From Paenirhizobium cremeum (GTDB lineage: Bacteria > Pseudomonadota > Alphaproteobacteria > Rhizobiales > Rhizobiaceae): a DNA stretch of 64,000 nt. The DNA lies in assembly GCF_022884085.1 (NCBI RefSeq), contig NZ_JAGGCS010000019.1, positions 16,745-80,744 on the forward strand, given 5' to 3'. Shown here piece by piece: positions 43,045-51,193 of the stretch. A program made the translations under genes and the position numbers. Each line of letters starts with the position of its first letter. Positions within the stretch are counted from its first letter, which is position 1. Below the pieces are notes generated by a model. The model saw only the letters and a program-made list of their open reading frames with translations, was not told where the DNA came from and did no database searches.

Positions 43045-43671
43045 ATGGCGGAAAGAAAGAAGCGCAGCCTGCCGGAAGGGCTGCGCCACCACCCTGACTT
43101 CATCGAGCGGGCCGAGCAGGAAAGGCTGGTCGAAACCATTCGCAACATCGTTGCGGAAGCACCGCTTTTCGTCCCGGCCATGCCCGGCACCGGCAAGCCG
43201 ATGTCGGTCAGGATGACCAATTGCGGGCCGCTCGGTTGGGTGACGGACAAGGAGCGCGGTTACCGGTATCAGCCGGTTCATCCTGTGACCGGCCGACCAT
43301 GGCCACCGATACCGGAGATGCTCCTCGATATCTGGAGGCGGGTGTCGGGCTATGGGGGGGAACCCGAGGCCTGCCTGGTCAATTATTACGACGATACGGC
43401 CCGCATGGGCCTGCATCAGGATCGCGATGAGAGGGAATTTGCGGCACCGGTCGTCTCGATTTCTCTCGGCAACAGCTGCCTGTTTCGGGTGGGCGGTATC
43501 AATCGCACCGATCCCACCATGTCGCTGAAACTCTCAAGCGGCGATGTCTTCGTGATCGGAGGCGAGGGACGCCTTTGTTTCCACGGGGTTGACCGTATCT
43601 ACCCGTCGACGTCGAAGCTGCTGAAAAACGGTGGCCGTATCAACCTGACTCTCAGGCGAGTCAATCCATGA
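43045..43671 (+). CDS. alkB: Alkylated DNA repair dioxygenase AlkB
   Basis: Iron and 2-oxoglutarate dependent oxygenase that removes methyl groups from 1-methyladenine and 3-methylcytosine. The iron ligands are the HxD of MGLHQDRDE and the histidine in RLCFHGVDRI; the 2-oxoglutarate arginine is in GGRINLTLRRV at the C-terminus. NYYDDTARMG before the HxD is typical. Length 208. It lies 37 bases after the LysM gene in the same direction, and no Ada gene is adjacent. Confidence 0.94.
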   Translation: MAERKKRSLPEGLRHHPDFIERAEQERLVETIRNIVAEAPLFVPAMPGTGKPMSVRMTNCGPLGWVTDKERGYRYQPVHPVTGRPWPPIPEMLLDIWRRVSGYGGEPEACLVNYYDDTARMGLHQDRDEREFAAPVVSISLGNSCLFRVGGINRTDPTMSLKLSSGDVFVIGGEGRLCFHGVDRIYPSTSKLLKNGGRINLTLRRVNP

Positions 43672-43706
43672 CGTTCGGCGCCGGTCGATAGCCGGTGATA
43701 CATCGC

Positions 43707-44702
43707 CTACAATTTACGAAGCGCGACCTTTTCGACGAGGTGATTGTCACCCTTTCGCAGGATGAGATCGGCGCGTGGGCGGGTCGGCAGAATGTTTTCC
43801 CTGAGGTTCTTCAGGTTGATATTCTGCCACAGGCCTTCGGCGACTTTCAGCGCCTCTTCCTCGCTGATGGCGGCATAGCGGTTGAAATAGGAGTTCGGGT
43901 CGCGGAATGCCGTTTGCCGGAGTTTCATGAAGCGGTCGACATACCAGCGATGGATCAGGTTCTCGTCGGCGTCGATGTAGATCGAAAAGTCGAAGAAATC
44001 GGAAACGATCGGCACGATCTTGCCGTCTGCGGGAAGATCGCGGGATTGCAGAACGTTGATGCCTTCGAAGATCAGAATGTCCGGCCGGTCGATGATCTTG
44101 AATTCATTCGGCAGCACGTCATAGGTCAGGTGCGAATAACTGGGCGCCTTGACATTTGGCAGGCCGGCCTTGATCGCGGAAAGGAAGCGCAGCAGCGCCC
44201 CGATATCGTAGCTCTCCGGGAAGCCCTTGCGGTTCAGCATGTTGTGACGGACCAGGTGGGCATTCGGATAGAGGAAACCGTCCGTCGTGACGAGGTCCAC
44301 CTTCGGGCTGGAGGGCCACCGGGCCAGAAGCTCCTTCAGAACACGGGCAGTGGTTGATTTGCCGACGGCGACAGAACCGGCAATGCCGATCACGAAAGGC
44401 GTTTTCGCGACATCGGACATGCTGAGAAAGCGGTTGCGCTGTTCGAAAAGCAGCTGCGAGGATTCCACATGCGCGGACAGGAGACGCGAGAGCGACAGAT
44501 AGATGCGTCGAACCTCGTCGAGATCGATCGGGTCGTCGATCGAGCGCAGCCGCTGGACCTCGTCAGCCGTCAGCGTCAGCGGGGTATCGGCACGAAACCG
44601 GGCCCATTCCTCCGAATCGAAGAAGAGATAGGGCGAATAACCATTCGCCTCAAAATGATCGAGCGTTTCTGGCGTTTCGGATTCCCGGGGCGCTGTTGTC
44701 AT
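43707..44702 (-). CDS. coaA: Pantothenate kinase (type I)
   Basis: First and regulated step of coenzyme A synthesis. The P-loop is GIAGSVAVGKSTTARVL near residue 105; VDLVTTDGFLYPN and MLNRKGFPESYD follow, the standard CoaA pattern. Length 331 is usual. ATGA overlap with hisE places it at the end of the histidine operon, an arrangement conserved in rhizobia. Confidence 0.97.
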   Translation of the reverse strand: MTTAPRESETPETLDHFEANGYSPYLFFDSEEWARFRADTPLTLTADEVQRLRSIDDPIDLDEVRRIYLSLSRLLSAHVESSQLLFEQRNRFLSMSDVAKTPFVIGIAGSVAVGKSTTARVLKELLARWPSSPKVDLVTTDGFLYPNAHLVRHNMLNRKGFPESYDIGALLRFLSAIKAGLPNVKAPSYSHLTYDVLPNEFKIIDRPDILIFEGINVLQSRDLPADGKIVPIVSDFFDFSIYIDADENLIHRWYVDRFMKLRQTAFRDPNSYFNRYAAISEEEALKVAEGLWQNINLKNLRENILPTRPRADLILRKGDNHLVEKVALRKL

Positions 44703-45022
44703 GGATCCTGCCGGCTGGCCTTCTCGCTGAGGCCTGTCTGGGCGGTACGCCGTTGAAGCTCCTGCATGACTGCTTCTAGCGGGATATCGGCAATTTTCAA
44801 TACGACCATAAGATGATAAAGCAGGTCCGCGCTTTCGTAGACGAGGTTTTCCCGGTCGTCCTTGATGGCGGCAATCACCGTTTCGACGGCCTCTTCACCG
44901 AGCTTCTTGGCCGCCTTCTGCTGTCCGCCGGCAACCAGTTTCGCCGTCCAGGATTCATCGGGGCGAGCCGTCGCACGCCTCGCGACGATGCTCTCGAGAT
45001 CGGTCAGGGTAAACTCGGTCAT
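44699..45022 (-). CDS. hisE: Phosphoribosyl-ATP pyrophosphatase
   Basis: Second step of histidine synthesis: removes pyrophosphate from PR-ATP. The all-alpha MazG-like fold is shown by KLVAGGQQKAAKKLGEEAVETV and ESADLLYHLMVVL with the metal-binding acidic residues. Length 107. I set the start at the ATG giving MTEFTLTDLES; the longer frame is not conserved and reads through the end of hisF. Stand-alone, not fused to HisI. Confidence 0.95.
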   Translation of the reverse strand: MTEFTLTDLESIVARRATARPDESWTAKLVAGGQQKAAKKLGEEAVETVIAAIKDDRENLVYESADLLYHLMVVLKIADIPLEAVMQELQRRTAQTGLSEKASRQDP

Positions 45023-45038
45023 GGTCTTGCGCATCCTG

Positions 45039-45827
45039 TCAGTCGAGCCGCATGGGAATGCCATGCTGCGCCATGTATTGCTTGGCCTCGGCGATCGAAT
45101 AGGTGCCGAAGTGGAAGATGGAGGCGGCGAGCACCGCCGTGGCATGCCCCTCCCGGATGCCCGCCACGAGGTCGTCGAGCGTGCCGACGCCGCCTGATGC
45201 GATGACCGGGACGCGTACGGCATCCGCAATGGTTCGCGTCAGTTCGAGATCGTAGCCCGATTTTGTGCCGTCTCGGTCCATCGAGGTGACGAGCAGTTCA
45301 CCGGCGCCGCGTTCGACCACCTGTTTCGCGAATTCGACGGCGTCGATGCCGGTCGGATTTCGGCCGCCATGGGTGTAGATTTCCCAGGCGCTCATATTGT
45401 CGCCGCCGGCGGCCTGTGTACGCCGCCGCTTGGCGTCGATCGAGATGACGATGCACTGGTCGCCGAACTTGTCGGCGGCTTCGGCAACGAAATCCGGGTT
45501 TTTCACCGCGGCGGAATTGATCGCCACCTTGTCGGCGCCGCAGAGCAGCAGCTTGCGGATATCGGCGATGCTGCGCACGCCTCCGCCGACGGTGAGCGGC
45601 ATGAAGCAATGCTCGGCCGTGCGTGTGACGACATCGAAGATCGTGTCGCGTTCGTCAGAAGACGCGGTAATGTCGAGGAAACAGAGTTCGTCGGCGCCGG
45701 CGGCGTCATAGGCCTTGGCCGCTTCGACGGGATCGCCGGCATCGATCAGGTCGACGAAGTTCACGCCCTTGACGACGCGACCGTCCTTGACGTCCAGGCA
45801 GGGAATAACGCGGGCTTTCAGCGTCAT
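45039..45827 (-). CDS. hisF: Imidazole glycerol phosphate synthase subunit HisF
   Basis: Cyclase subunit making IGP and AICAR from PRFAR and the ammonia supplied by HisH. TIM barrel with catalytic aspartates in RVIPCLDVKDGRVVKGVNF (D11) and TSMDRDGTKSGYD (near residue 132). Phosphate sites are VGGGVRSI and IASGGVGT. Length 262. Sixteen bases from hisE and fourteen from hisA, so part of one operon. Confidence 0.98.
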   Translation of the reverse strand: MTLKARVIPCLDVKDGRVVKGVNFVDLIDAGDPVEAAKAYDAAGADELCFLDITASSDERDTIFDVVTRTAEHCFMPLTVGGGVRSIADIRKLLLCGADKVAINSAAVKNPDFVAEAADKFGDQCIVISIDAKRRRTQAAGGDNMSAWEIYTHGGRNPTGIDAVEFAKQVVERGAGELLVTSMDRDGTKSGYDLELTRTIADAVRVPVIASGGVGTLDDLVAGIREGHATAVLAASIFHFGTYSIAEAKQYMAQHGIPMRLD

Positions 45828-45841
45828 CGGTGGTTCCTCGT

Positions 45842-46576
45842 TCAGGATCTTGCAGCGCGGATCAGCGCCAGCGCTTCCGCCGGATCGATCCGGCCATCAT
45901 AAAGTGCGCGGCCGGAAATCACACCTTCGAGTTTTCGGGCATCCGGTTCCAGCATGCGGCGGATATCGTCGAGCGATGCAAGCCCGCCAGAGGCGATCAC
46001 CGGGATCGAGACGGCATCGGCAAGGGCCAGCGTCGAGGTCCAGTTGATGCCGGCGAGAATGCCGTCGCGGTCGATATCCGTGTAGATGATCGCCGCAACG
46101 CCAGCGCCTTCAAACTTTTTCGCAAGCTCGATCACGCCGAGTTCGGACGCTTCCGCCCAACCTTCGACGGCGACCTTGCCACCCTTGGCGTCGATACCGA
46201 CGGCGATTTTGCCGGGAAAGAGCTTGCAGGCCTCAATGACAAGTGCGGGATCGCGCACCGCCACCGTGCCGAGGATAACGCGGGAAAGTCCGCGCGAAAG
46301 CCAGTTCTCGATATGCTCAAGCGTGCGGATGCCGCCTCCGAGCTGGACCGGGTTCTTCGTCGCCTTGAGGATCGCGTCGACGGCGCCGCCATTGATGCTT
46401 TCGCCGGCGAAGGCGCCGTTCAGGTCGACCACATGCAGCCATTCGAAGCCCTGGTCCTCGAAGGCTTTCGCCTGTGCGGCGGGGTCGGCGTTGTAGACGG
46501 TAGCCTGCTCCATGTCGCCGAGCTTGAGGCGCACGCACTGGCCGTCTTTCAGATCGATTGCGGGAAAGAGGATCAT
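45842..46576 (-). CDS. hisA: ProFAR isomerase HisA
   Basis: Amadori rearrangement of ProFAR to PRFAR. TIM barrel related to HisF, with the acid/base aspartates in FPAIDLKDGQCVRL (D8) and YTDIDRDGILAG near residue 130. VQLGGGIRT and IASGGLASLDD are the phosphate loops. I chose the ATG giving MILFPAIDLK (244 residues). Between hisF and hisH. Confidence 0.97.
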   Translation of the reverse strand: MILFPAIDLKDGQCVRLKLGDMEQATVYNADPAAQAKAFEDQGFEWLHVVDLNGAFAGESINGGAVDAILKATKNPVQLGGGIRTLEHIENWLSRGLSRVILGTVAVRDPALVIEACKLFPGKIAVGIDAKGGKVAVEGWAEASELGVIELAKKFEGAGVAAIIYTDIDRDGILAGINWTSTLALADAVSIPVIASGGLASLDDIRRMLEPDARKLEGVISGRALYDGRIDPAEALALIRAARS

Positions 46577-46607
46577 GCGGATTGTCCGATAGAAGATGGA
46601 ATGAAAA

Positions 46608-47258
46608 TCACGGAGCCCAGGCGAGGAAGTTCGCAATAAGCTTCAGGCCGAGCTTCTGGCTCTTTTCCGGATGGAACTGGGCGCCCGCCATGTTGTCGCG
46701 GCCGACGAAAGCCGTCATCGGGCCGCCGTAATCCGTGGTGGCGATGACGTCGTCGGGGTTTTCCGTAGCGAGATGATAGGAATGCACGAAATAGGCGTGC
46801 AGGCCATCGGGGCCCGTCTCGATGCCGTCGAACAACGGATGCGGACGCTTGAGCGTCAGCGTGTTCCATCCGATCTGCGGGATCTTCAGTGTCGGATCGT
46901 TCGGCGTCATCTCGACGACATCGCCCTTGATCCAGCCAAAGCCCTGCGTGACGGTCTTTTCCAGTCCGCGCGACGACATCAGCTGCATGCCGACACAGAT
47001 GCCGAGGAAAGGCCGCGCTTTCTTCTCGACCGCGTCGACAAGCGCCTCGTGCATGCCGGGGACGGCGTCGAGACCGTTGCGACAATCGGCATAAGCGCCA
47101 ACACCTGGAAGTACGATGCGGTCGGCAGAGGCCACCCGCTCCGCCTTGTCCGTCAGGTCGATTTCAGCGTCGATGCCGCTTTCCCGGGCTGCGCGCTCGA
47201 ACGCCTTCGTCGCGGAGCGCAGATTTCCCGAACCATAATCGATGATCGCAACGCGCAT
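46608..47258 (-). CDS. hisH: Imidazole glycerol phosphate synthase subunit HisH
   Basis: Glutaminase subunit that feeds ammonia to HisF. The nucleophile cysteine is in PFLGICVGMQLM near residue 88, and the His/Glu pair is in AGAQFHPEKSQKLG near the C-terminus. IDYGSGNLRSATKAFERA marks the N-terminus. Length 216. 31 bases upstream of hisA in the same direction. Confidence 0.97.
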   Translation of the reverse strand: MRVAIIDYGSGNLRSATKAFERAARESGIDAEIDLTDKAERVASADRIVLPGVGAYADCRNGLDAVPGMHEALVDAVEKKARPFLGICVGMQLMSSRGLEKTVTQGFGWIKGDVVEMTPNDPTLKIPQIGWNTLTLKRPHPLFDGIETGPDGLHAYFVHSYHLATENPDDVIATTDYGGPMTAFVGRDNMAGAQFHPEKSQKLGLKLIANFLAWAP

Positions 47259-47358
47259 CGTCGAATGTCCTTTCTATTGGAGCCTCAAGGCTTGCGATCA
47301 CCGTGATTGTCGCTTCCGCGCATCCGGTTGACCGGTCACCCGCTCCAGTCGTTTGCTG

Positions 47359-47967
47359 TCAGACCAGCGTGCCCTTGGTGGAGGGAACGCGGCTCGCCTG
47401 CCGGGGATCGATTTCGACTGCGGTTCGCATCGCCCGCGCCACGGCCTTGAAGCAGGTCTCCGCTATATGGTGATTGTTGGCGCCATAATGGTTGAGCACA
47501 TGCAGTGTGATGCCGGCATTCTGCGCCAGCGCCTGGAAAAATTCGCGAACGAGTTCGGTGTCGAAGGTGCCGATCTTCGGCGCGCTGAACGATACGTTCC
47601 AGACGAGGAAGGGCCGGCCCGAAACGTCGATGGCGGCCTTGGTCATCGTCTCGTCCATGGCAAGGTCGATCGATGCATAGCGGGTGATACCACGCCGCTC
47701 GCCCAGCGCTTTTGAAATCGCCTGTCCGATCGCGATGCCGGTATCTTCGACTGTATGGTGGTCGTCGATATGCAGGTCGCCCTTCACCTCGATGTCCATG
47801 TCGATGAGCGAATGTCGGGAAAGCTGGTCGAGCATATGATCGAAGAAGCCGACGCCCGTGGAAATCCTTGCCTTTCCGGTGCCGTCCAGATTAACGGAAA
47901 CGGAAACGGAGGTTTCGTTGGTCTTGCGGGAAATGCTTCCCGAGCGAGGGGTCGCTGCTTCGCCCAT
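47359..47967 (-). CDS. hisB: Imidazoleglycerol-phosphate dehydratase
   Basis: Dehydrates IGP to imidazole acetol phosphate. The manganese-binding histidine motifs are GVGFFDHMLDQLSRHS, DLHIDDHHTVEDTG and HYGANNHHIAET. Length 202, dehydratase only, without the phosphatase domain of the E. coli fusion. I chose the ATG giving MGEAATPRSGSISRKTNET with GGAG nine bases upstream; an ATG five codons earlier (MEQTF) is possible. First gene of the leftward his run; divergent from hslV. Confidence 0.95.
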   Translation of the reverse strand: MGEAATPRSGSISRKTNETSVSVSVNLDGTGKARISTGVGFFDHMLDQLSRHSLIDMDIEVKGDLHIDDHHTVEDTGIAIGQAISKALGERRGITRYASIDLAMDETMTKAAIDVSGRPFLVWNVSFSAPKIGTFDTELVREFFQALAQNAGITLHVLNHYGANNHHIAETCFKAVARAMRTAVEIDPRQASRVPSTKGTLV

Positions 47968-47987
47968 AAAGGTCTGCTCCATGCTGA

Positions 47988-48005
47988 GGACCGGGAACCC
48001 GGTCC
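47988..48005. repeat. Palindrome in the hisB leader
   Basis: Arms GGACCGGG and CCCGGTCC separated by AA, just upstream of the hisB ribosome site. It could be an operator or a leader hairpin that hinders hisB translation. Confidence 0.5.
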
Positions 48006-48083
48006 GTGATGAGCGCTCCTTATCAGGCGCGGCGGGAAATATCCAGCAAAAGCAGGCATTGGTGGCATCGGCCGGAAGCGAGA

Positions 48084-48111
48084 TTGTATTCGACGGCACT
48101 TCACCTACATA
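48084..48111 (+). promoter_or_regulatory. Candidate hslV promoter
   Basis: TTGTAT, a 16-base spacer and TACATA, ending 64 bases before hslV. hslVU is usually heat-shock controlled; I could not tell a sigma-32 from a sigma-70 promoter here. Confidence 0.35.
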
Positions 48112-48175
48112 GGGCTCAACGGGGCCGTATCGAGCCCCCAGCGAAACGTCCTCAATGGGACCAGACAGGTGCCGA

Positions 48176-48703
48176 ATGACAACGATTATTACAGTAAGAA
48201 AGGGCGGCAAGGTCATCATAGCCGGTGATGGGCAGGTGAGCCTTGGTCAGACCGTGATGAAAGGCAATGCCCGCAAGGTGCGGCGCATCGGGAAAGGCGA
48301 GGTGATTGCCGGCTTCGCCGGTGCGACAGCCGACGCTTTCACCCTGCTCGATCGGCTTGAAAAGAAGCTTGAACAATATCCGGGCCAACTGATGCGCGCG
48401 GCCGTCGAACTCGCCAAGGACTGGCGCACCGACAAATATCTCCGCAACCTTGAGGCCATGATGCTGGTCGCCGACAAGTCCATCACGCTTGCGATCACCG
48501 GCAATGGCGACGTTCTGGAGCCCGAGCATGGGACGATCGCGATCGGCTCCGGCGGCAATTATGCCTTCGCCGCAGCCCGCGCCATGATGGATTCCGACAA
48601 GTCGGCGGAGGAAATTGCCCGCCGCGCCATGGCGATTGCCGCTGACATCTGCGTCTACACCAACGACAATGTCGTGGTGGAAACGCTCGACAGCGACGAT
48701 TGA
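48176..48703 (+). CDS. hslV: ATP-dependent protease subunit HslV (ClpQ)
   Basis: Proteasome-like peptidase. After removal of Met the N-terminal threonine is the nucleophile (MTTIITVRKGGKVIIAGDGQVSLG). GNARKVRRIGKGEVIAGFAG follows as in the family. Length 175. I used the ATG giving MTTII because the active site needs Thr at position 2; the seven-residue upstream extension would bury it. hslU follows 38 bases on. Confidence 0.97.
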   Translation: MTTIITVRKGGKVIIAGDGQVSLGQTVMKGNARKVRRIGKGEVIAGFAGATADAFTLLDRLEKKLEQYPGQLMRAAVELAKDWRTDKYLRNLEAMMLVADKSITLAITGNGDVLEPEHGTIAIGSGGNYAFAAARAMMDSDKSAEEIARRAMAIAADICVYTNDNVVVETLDSDD

Positions 48704-48741
48704 TCCGTCATCAACTCATTCCGACCTTTTGGAACATCGAT

Positions 48742-50049
48742 ATGACAACCTTTTCTCCCCGTGAGATTGTCTCGGAACTGGACCGCTTCATCATCGGCCA
48801 GCACGAGGCCAAACGCGCAGTCGCCATCGCGCTGCGCAATCGCTGGCGCCGCCAGCAGCTCGACGAGACGCTGCGCGACGAAGTGATGCCGAAGAACATC
48901 CTGATGATCGGCCCGACCGGCGTCGGCAAGACGGAGATTTCCCGCCGCCTCGCCAAGCTTGCCGGCGCTCCCTTCATCAAGGTGGAAGCCACCAAGTTCA
49001 CCGAGGTTGGCTATGTCGGCCGCGACGTCGAACAGATCATCCGCGATCTGGTCGAGATCGGTATCGGCCTCGTGCGCGAAAAGAAGCGTGCCGAAGTCCA
49101 GGCCAAGGCCCATGCCGGCGCTGAGGAACGGGTGCTCGATGCACTCGTCGGCTCCACCGCCTCCCCGGCGACCCGCGACAGTTTCCGCAAGAAGCTGCGC
49201 AACGGCGAGCTCGACGACAAGGAAATCGACATCGAGGTGGCCGACAGCGGCGGCGGCATGCCGGGCTTCGAAATCCCGGGCATGCCCGGCGCCAATGTCG
49301 GCATTCTCAACATCTCCGAAATGTTCGGCAAGGCCATGGGCGGCCGCACCAAGAAGGTGCGCACCACCGTCAAGGCATCCTACGCCGACCTTATCCGGGA
49401 CGAGTCCGACAAACTGATCGACAACGAGGTTATCCAGCGCGAGGCCGTTCGCTCCGTCGAGAACGACGGGATCGTCTTCCTCGACGAAATCGACAAGATT
49501 GCGGCGCGTGACGGCGGCATTGGAGCAGGCGTTTCCCGTGAGGGCGTCCAGCGTGACCTGCTGCCGCTGGTCGAGGGCACGACGGTTTCCACCAAATACG
49601 GCCCGGTGAAGACGGATCATATTCTCTTCATCGCGTCCGGCGCCTTCCATGTAGCCAAGCCTTCGGACCTTCTGCCCGAACTGCAGGGTCGTCTGCCGAT
49701 CCGTGTCGAATTGAAGCCTCTCAGCAAGGAGGATTTCCGCCGTATCCTGACCGAGACAGAGGCGAGCCTGATCCGCCAGTACAAGGCGTTGATGGCGACC
49801 GAAGATCTCGATCTCGAATTCACCGAGGATGCGATCGACGCGCTGGCGGATGTCGCCGTCAAGCTCAACACTTCCGTTGAGAACATCGGCGCTCGCCGCC
49901 TGCAGACGGTCATGGAACGGGTGCTCGACGACGTTTCGTTCAATGCGCCCGATCGCGCCGGTTCCTCGATCATGATCGATTCCGATTATGTTCGCGAACA
50001 TGTCGGCGGTATCGCGCAGGATCTGGATCTGTCGCGCTACATTCTGTGA
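48742..50049 (+). CDS. hslU: ATP-dependent protease ATPase subunit HslU (ClpY)
   Basis: AAA+ unfoldase that feeds HslV. Walker A GPTGVGKTEISRRLAK is near residue 60, Walker B is GIVFLDEIDKIAAR, and the pore motif is EVGYVGRDVEQI. The C-terminal ISRYIL-type tail (here DLDLSRYIL), which inserts into HslV, is intact. Length 435. I chose the ATG giving MTTFSPREIVSELD. Confidence 0.97.
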   Translation: MTTFSPREIVSELDRFIIGQHEAKRAVAIALRNRWRRQQLDETLRDEVMPKNILMIGPTGVGKTEISRRLAKLAGAPFIKVEATKFTEVGYVGRDVEQIIRDLVEIGIGLVREKKRAEVQAKAHAGAEERVLDALVGSTASPATRDSFRKKLRNGELDDKEIDIEVADSGGGMPGFEIPGMPGANVGILNISEMFGKAMGGRTKKVRTTVKASYADLIRDESDKLIDNEVIQREAVRSVENDGIVFLDEIDKIAARDGGIGAGVSREGVQRDLLPLVEGTTVSTKYGPVKTDHILFIASGAFHVAKPSDLLPELQGRLPIRVELKPLSKEDFRRILTETEASLIRQYKALMATEDLDLEFTEDAIDALADVAVKLNTSVENIGARRLQTVMERVLDDVSFNAPDRAGSSIMIDSDYVREHVGGIAQDLDLSRYIL

Positions 50050-50064
50050 CGCGGAAGCATCTAT

Positions 50065-50095
50065 TTTCGTGCTTTTGCCCTAAAATCGCACGAAA
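50065..50095. repeat. Inverted repeat after hslU
   Basis: Arms TTTCGTGC and GCACGAAA around a 15-base loop that contains TTTT and AAAA, which can extend the stem. Starts 16 bases after hslU. No T run follows, so it is an imperfect terminator or an RNA-stability hairpin. Confidence 0.45.
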
Positions 50096-50208
50096 GTGAC
50101 ATATCTCCAGGTCGACAACGGCGGCTTTGCTTATGTAAGTGAAGTCGCCGTTCGAGGTTTGCCTCACGGCAGCGGATCGGAAAGTGAAGTCTCGAGGGCA
50201 AACGGATC

Positions 50209-51159
50209 GTGGCACGTATTCTTTCGGCAATTCTTCTGGCACTGCTTGTCGTGATGCCTGCGGGCCTGCAGGCCGCGCCGCTCACCGTGCCCCCGGGGAA
50301 CCGCAACGCCGAACAGCCGCCCGTTCCTGGTGCTTCCGTTCGTCGTACCAAGGCGGGCAAGACCACTTTCGACGTCAAATATGAAAAGGTGCGCGATCTC
50401 CTGGCATCGGACAAACGGCTGATGTCAAAGATCCGCAGCACGGCGTCTGCCTATGGCATCGATCCCATCCACATGATCGGCGCGATCGTCGGCGAGCACA
50501 CTTATAATGTCGACGCCTACGACAATCTGCAGAGCTACTATGTGAAGGCGGCCTCCTACGCCGGCAACAGCTTCCGCTTTTCCTACAAGGGCGAAAACAT
50601 CGAGGATTTCGTCGACCGTCCGGAGTTTGCCGAATGCGCGGCGAAGAATGACTCGTATGCGCTCTGGACCTGTCGGGAAGACGTCTGGAACAGCGTGTTC
50701 AGGGGACATTCGGTTGGCGGCAAATCCTATCCGGACAATCGCTTCAGCGCGGTTTTCTTCCAGCCTTTTTACGCGGGCCAGACCTTCGGCCTTGGCCAGA
50801 TCAATCCGCTGACCGCGCTGATGATGTCGGATCTCGTGGCTGAGAAGTCGGGTTATGACAGGCTGGACGAGACCGATGCGGCCGGCGTCTACAAGGCGAT
50901 CATGGATCCCGATATTTCGCTTGCCTTCATGGCGGCGGTCATCCGCAAGTCGATCGATGATTACAGGTCGATTGCCGGCATGGATATCTCGAAAAATCCA
51001 GGCATCACCGCGACGCTTTTCAATATCGGCAGCTCCAGGCAGCGCGCCCAGGCGCTGGCGCGTAGGAATGCCGGCGGCGGGTCTCCGGTCTGGCCGGAGG
51101 AAAACTATTATGGCTGGTTGGTCAATGATCGGCTTGAAGAGCTGGAAAAGCTCCTCTGA
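50209..51159 (+). CDS. DUF1402 secreted protein, lytic-transglycosylase-like
   Basis: Exported protein of the DUF1402 family, without assigned function. Residues 1-22 are a clear signal peptide (ILSAILLALLVVMPAGLQA). Motifs recall the goose-lysozyme-type SLT fold: GAIVGEHTYNVDAYD near residue 95 (candidate catalytic Glu), FGLGQINPLTALMMSD near residue 193 (compare GLxQI of transglycosylases) and TLFNIGSSRQRAQAL near residue 270 (compare YNAG). The start is a GTG with a GAGGG upstream. Length 316. It follows hslU in the same direction, 160 bases on. Peptidoglycan cleavage is an inference from motif resemblance. Confidence 0.8.
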   Translation: MARILSAILLALLVVMPAGLQAAPLTVPPGNRNAEQPPVPGASVRRTKAGKTTFDVKYEKVRDLLASDKRLMSKIRSTASAYGIDPIHMIGAIVGEHTYNVDAYDNLQSYYVKAASYAGNSFRFSYKGENIEDFVDRPEFAECAAKNDSYALWTCREDVWNSVFRGHSVGGKSYPDNRFSAVFFQPFYAGQTFGLGQINPLTALMMSDLVAEKSGYDRLDETDAAGVYKAIMDPDISLAFMAAVIRKSIDDYRSIAGMDISKNPGITATLFNIGSSRQRAQALARRNAGGGSPVWPEENYYGWLVNDRLEELEKLL

Positions 51160-51193
51160 AACGGGCCGGAACGGCCTCATCCGAGGGTAGAAG

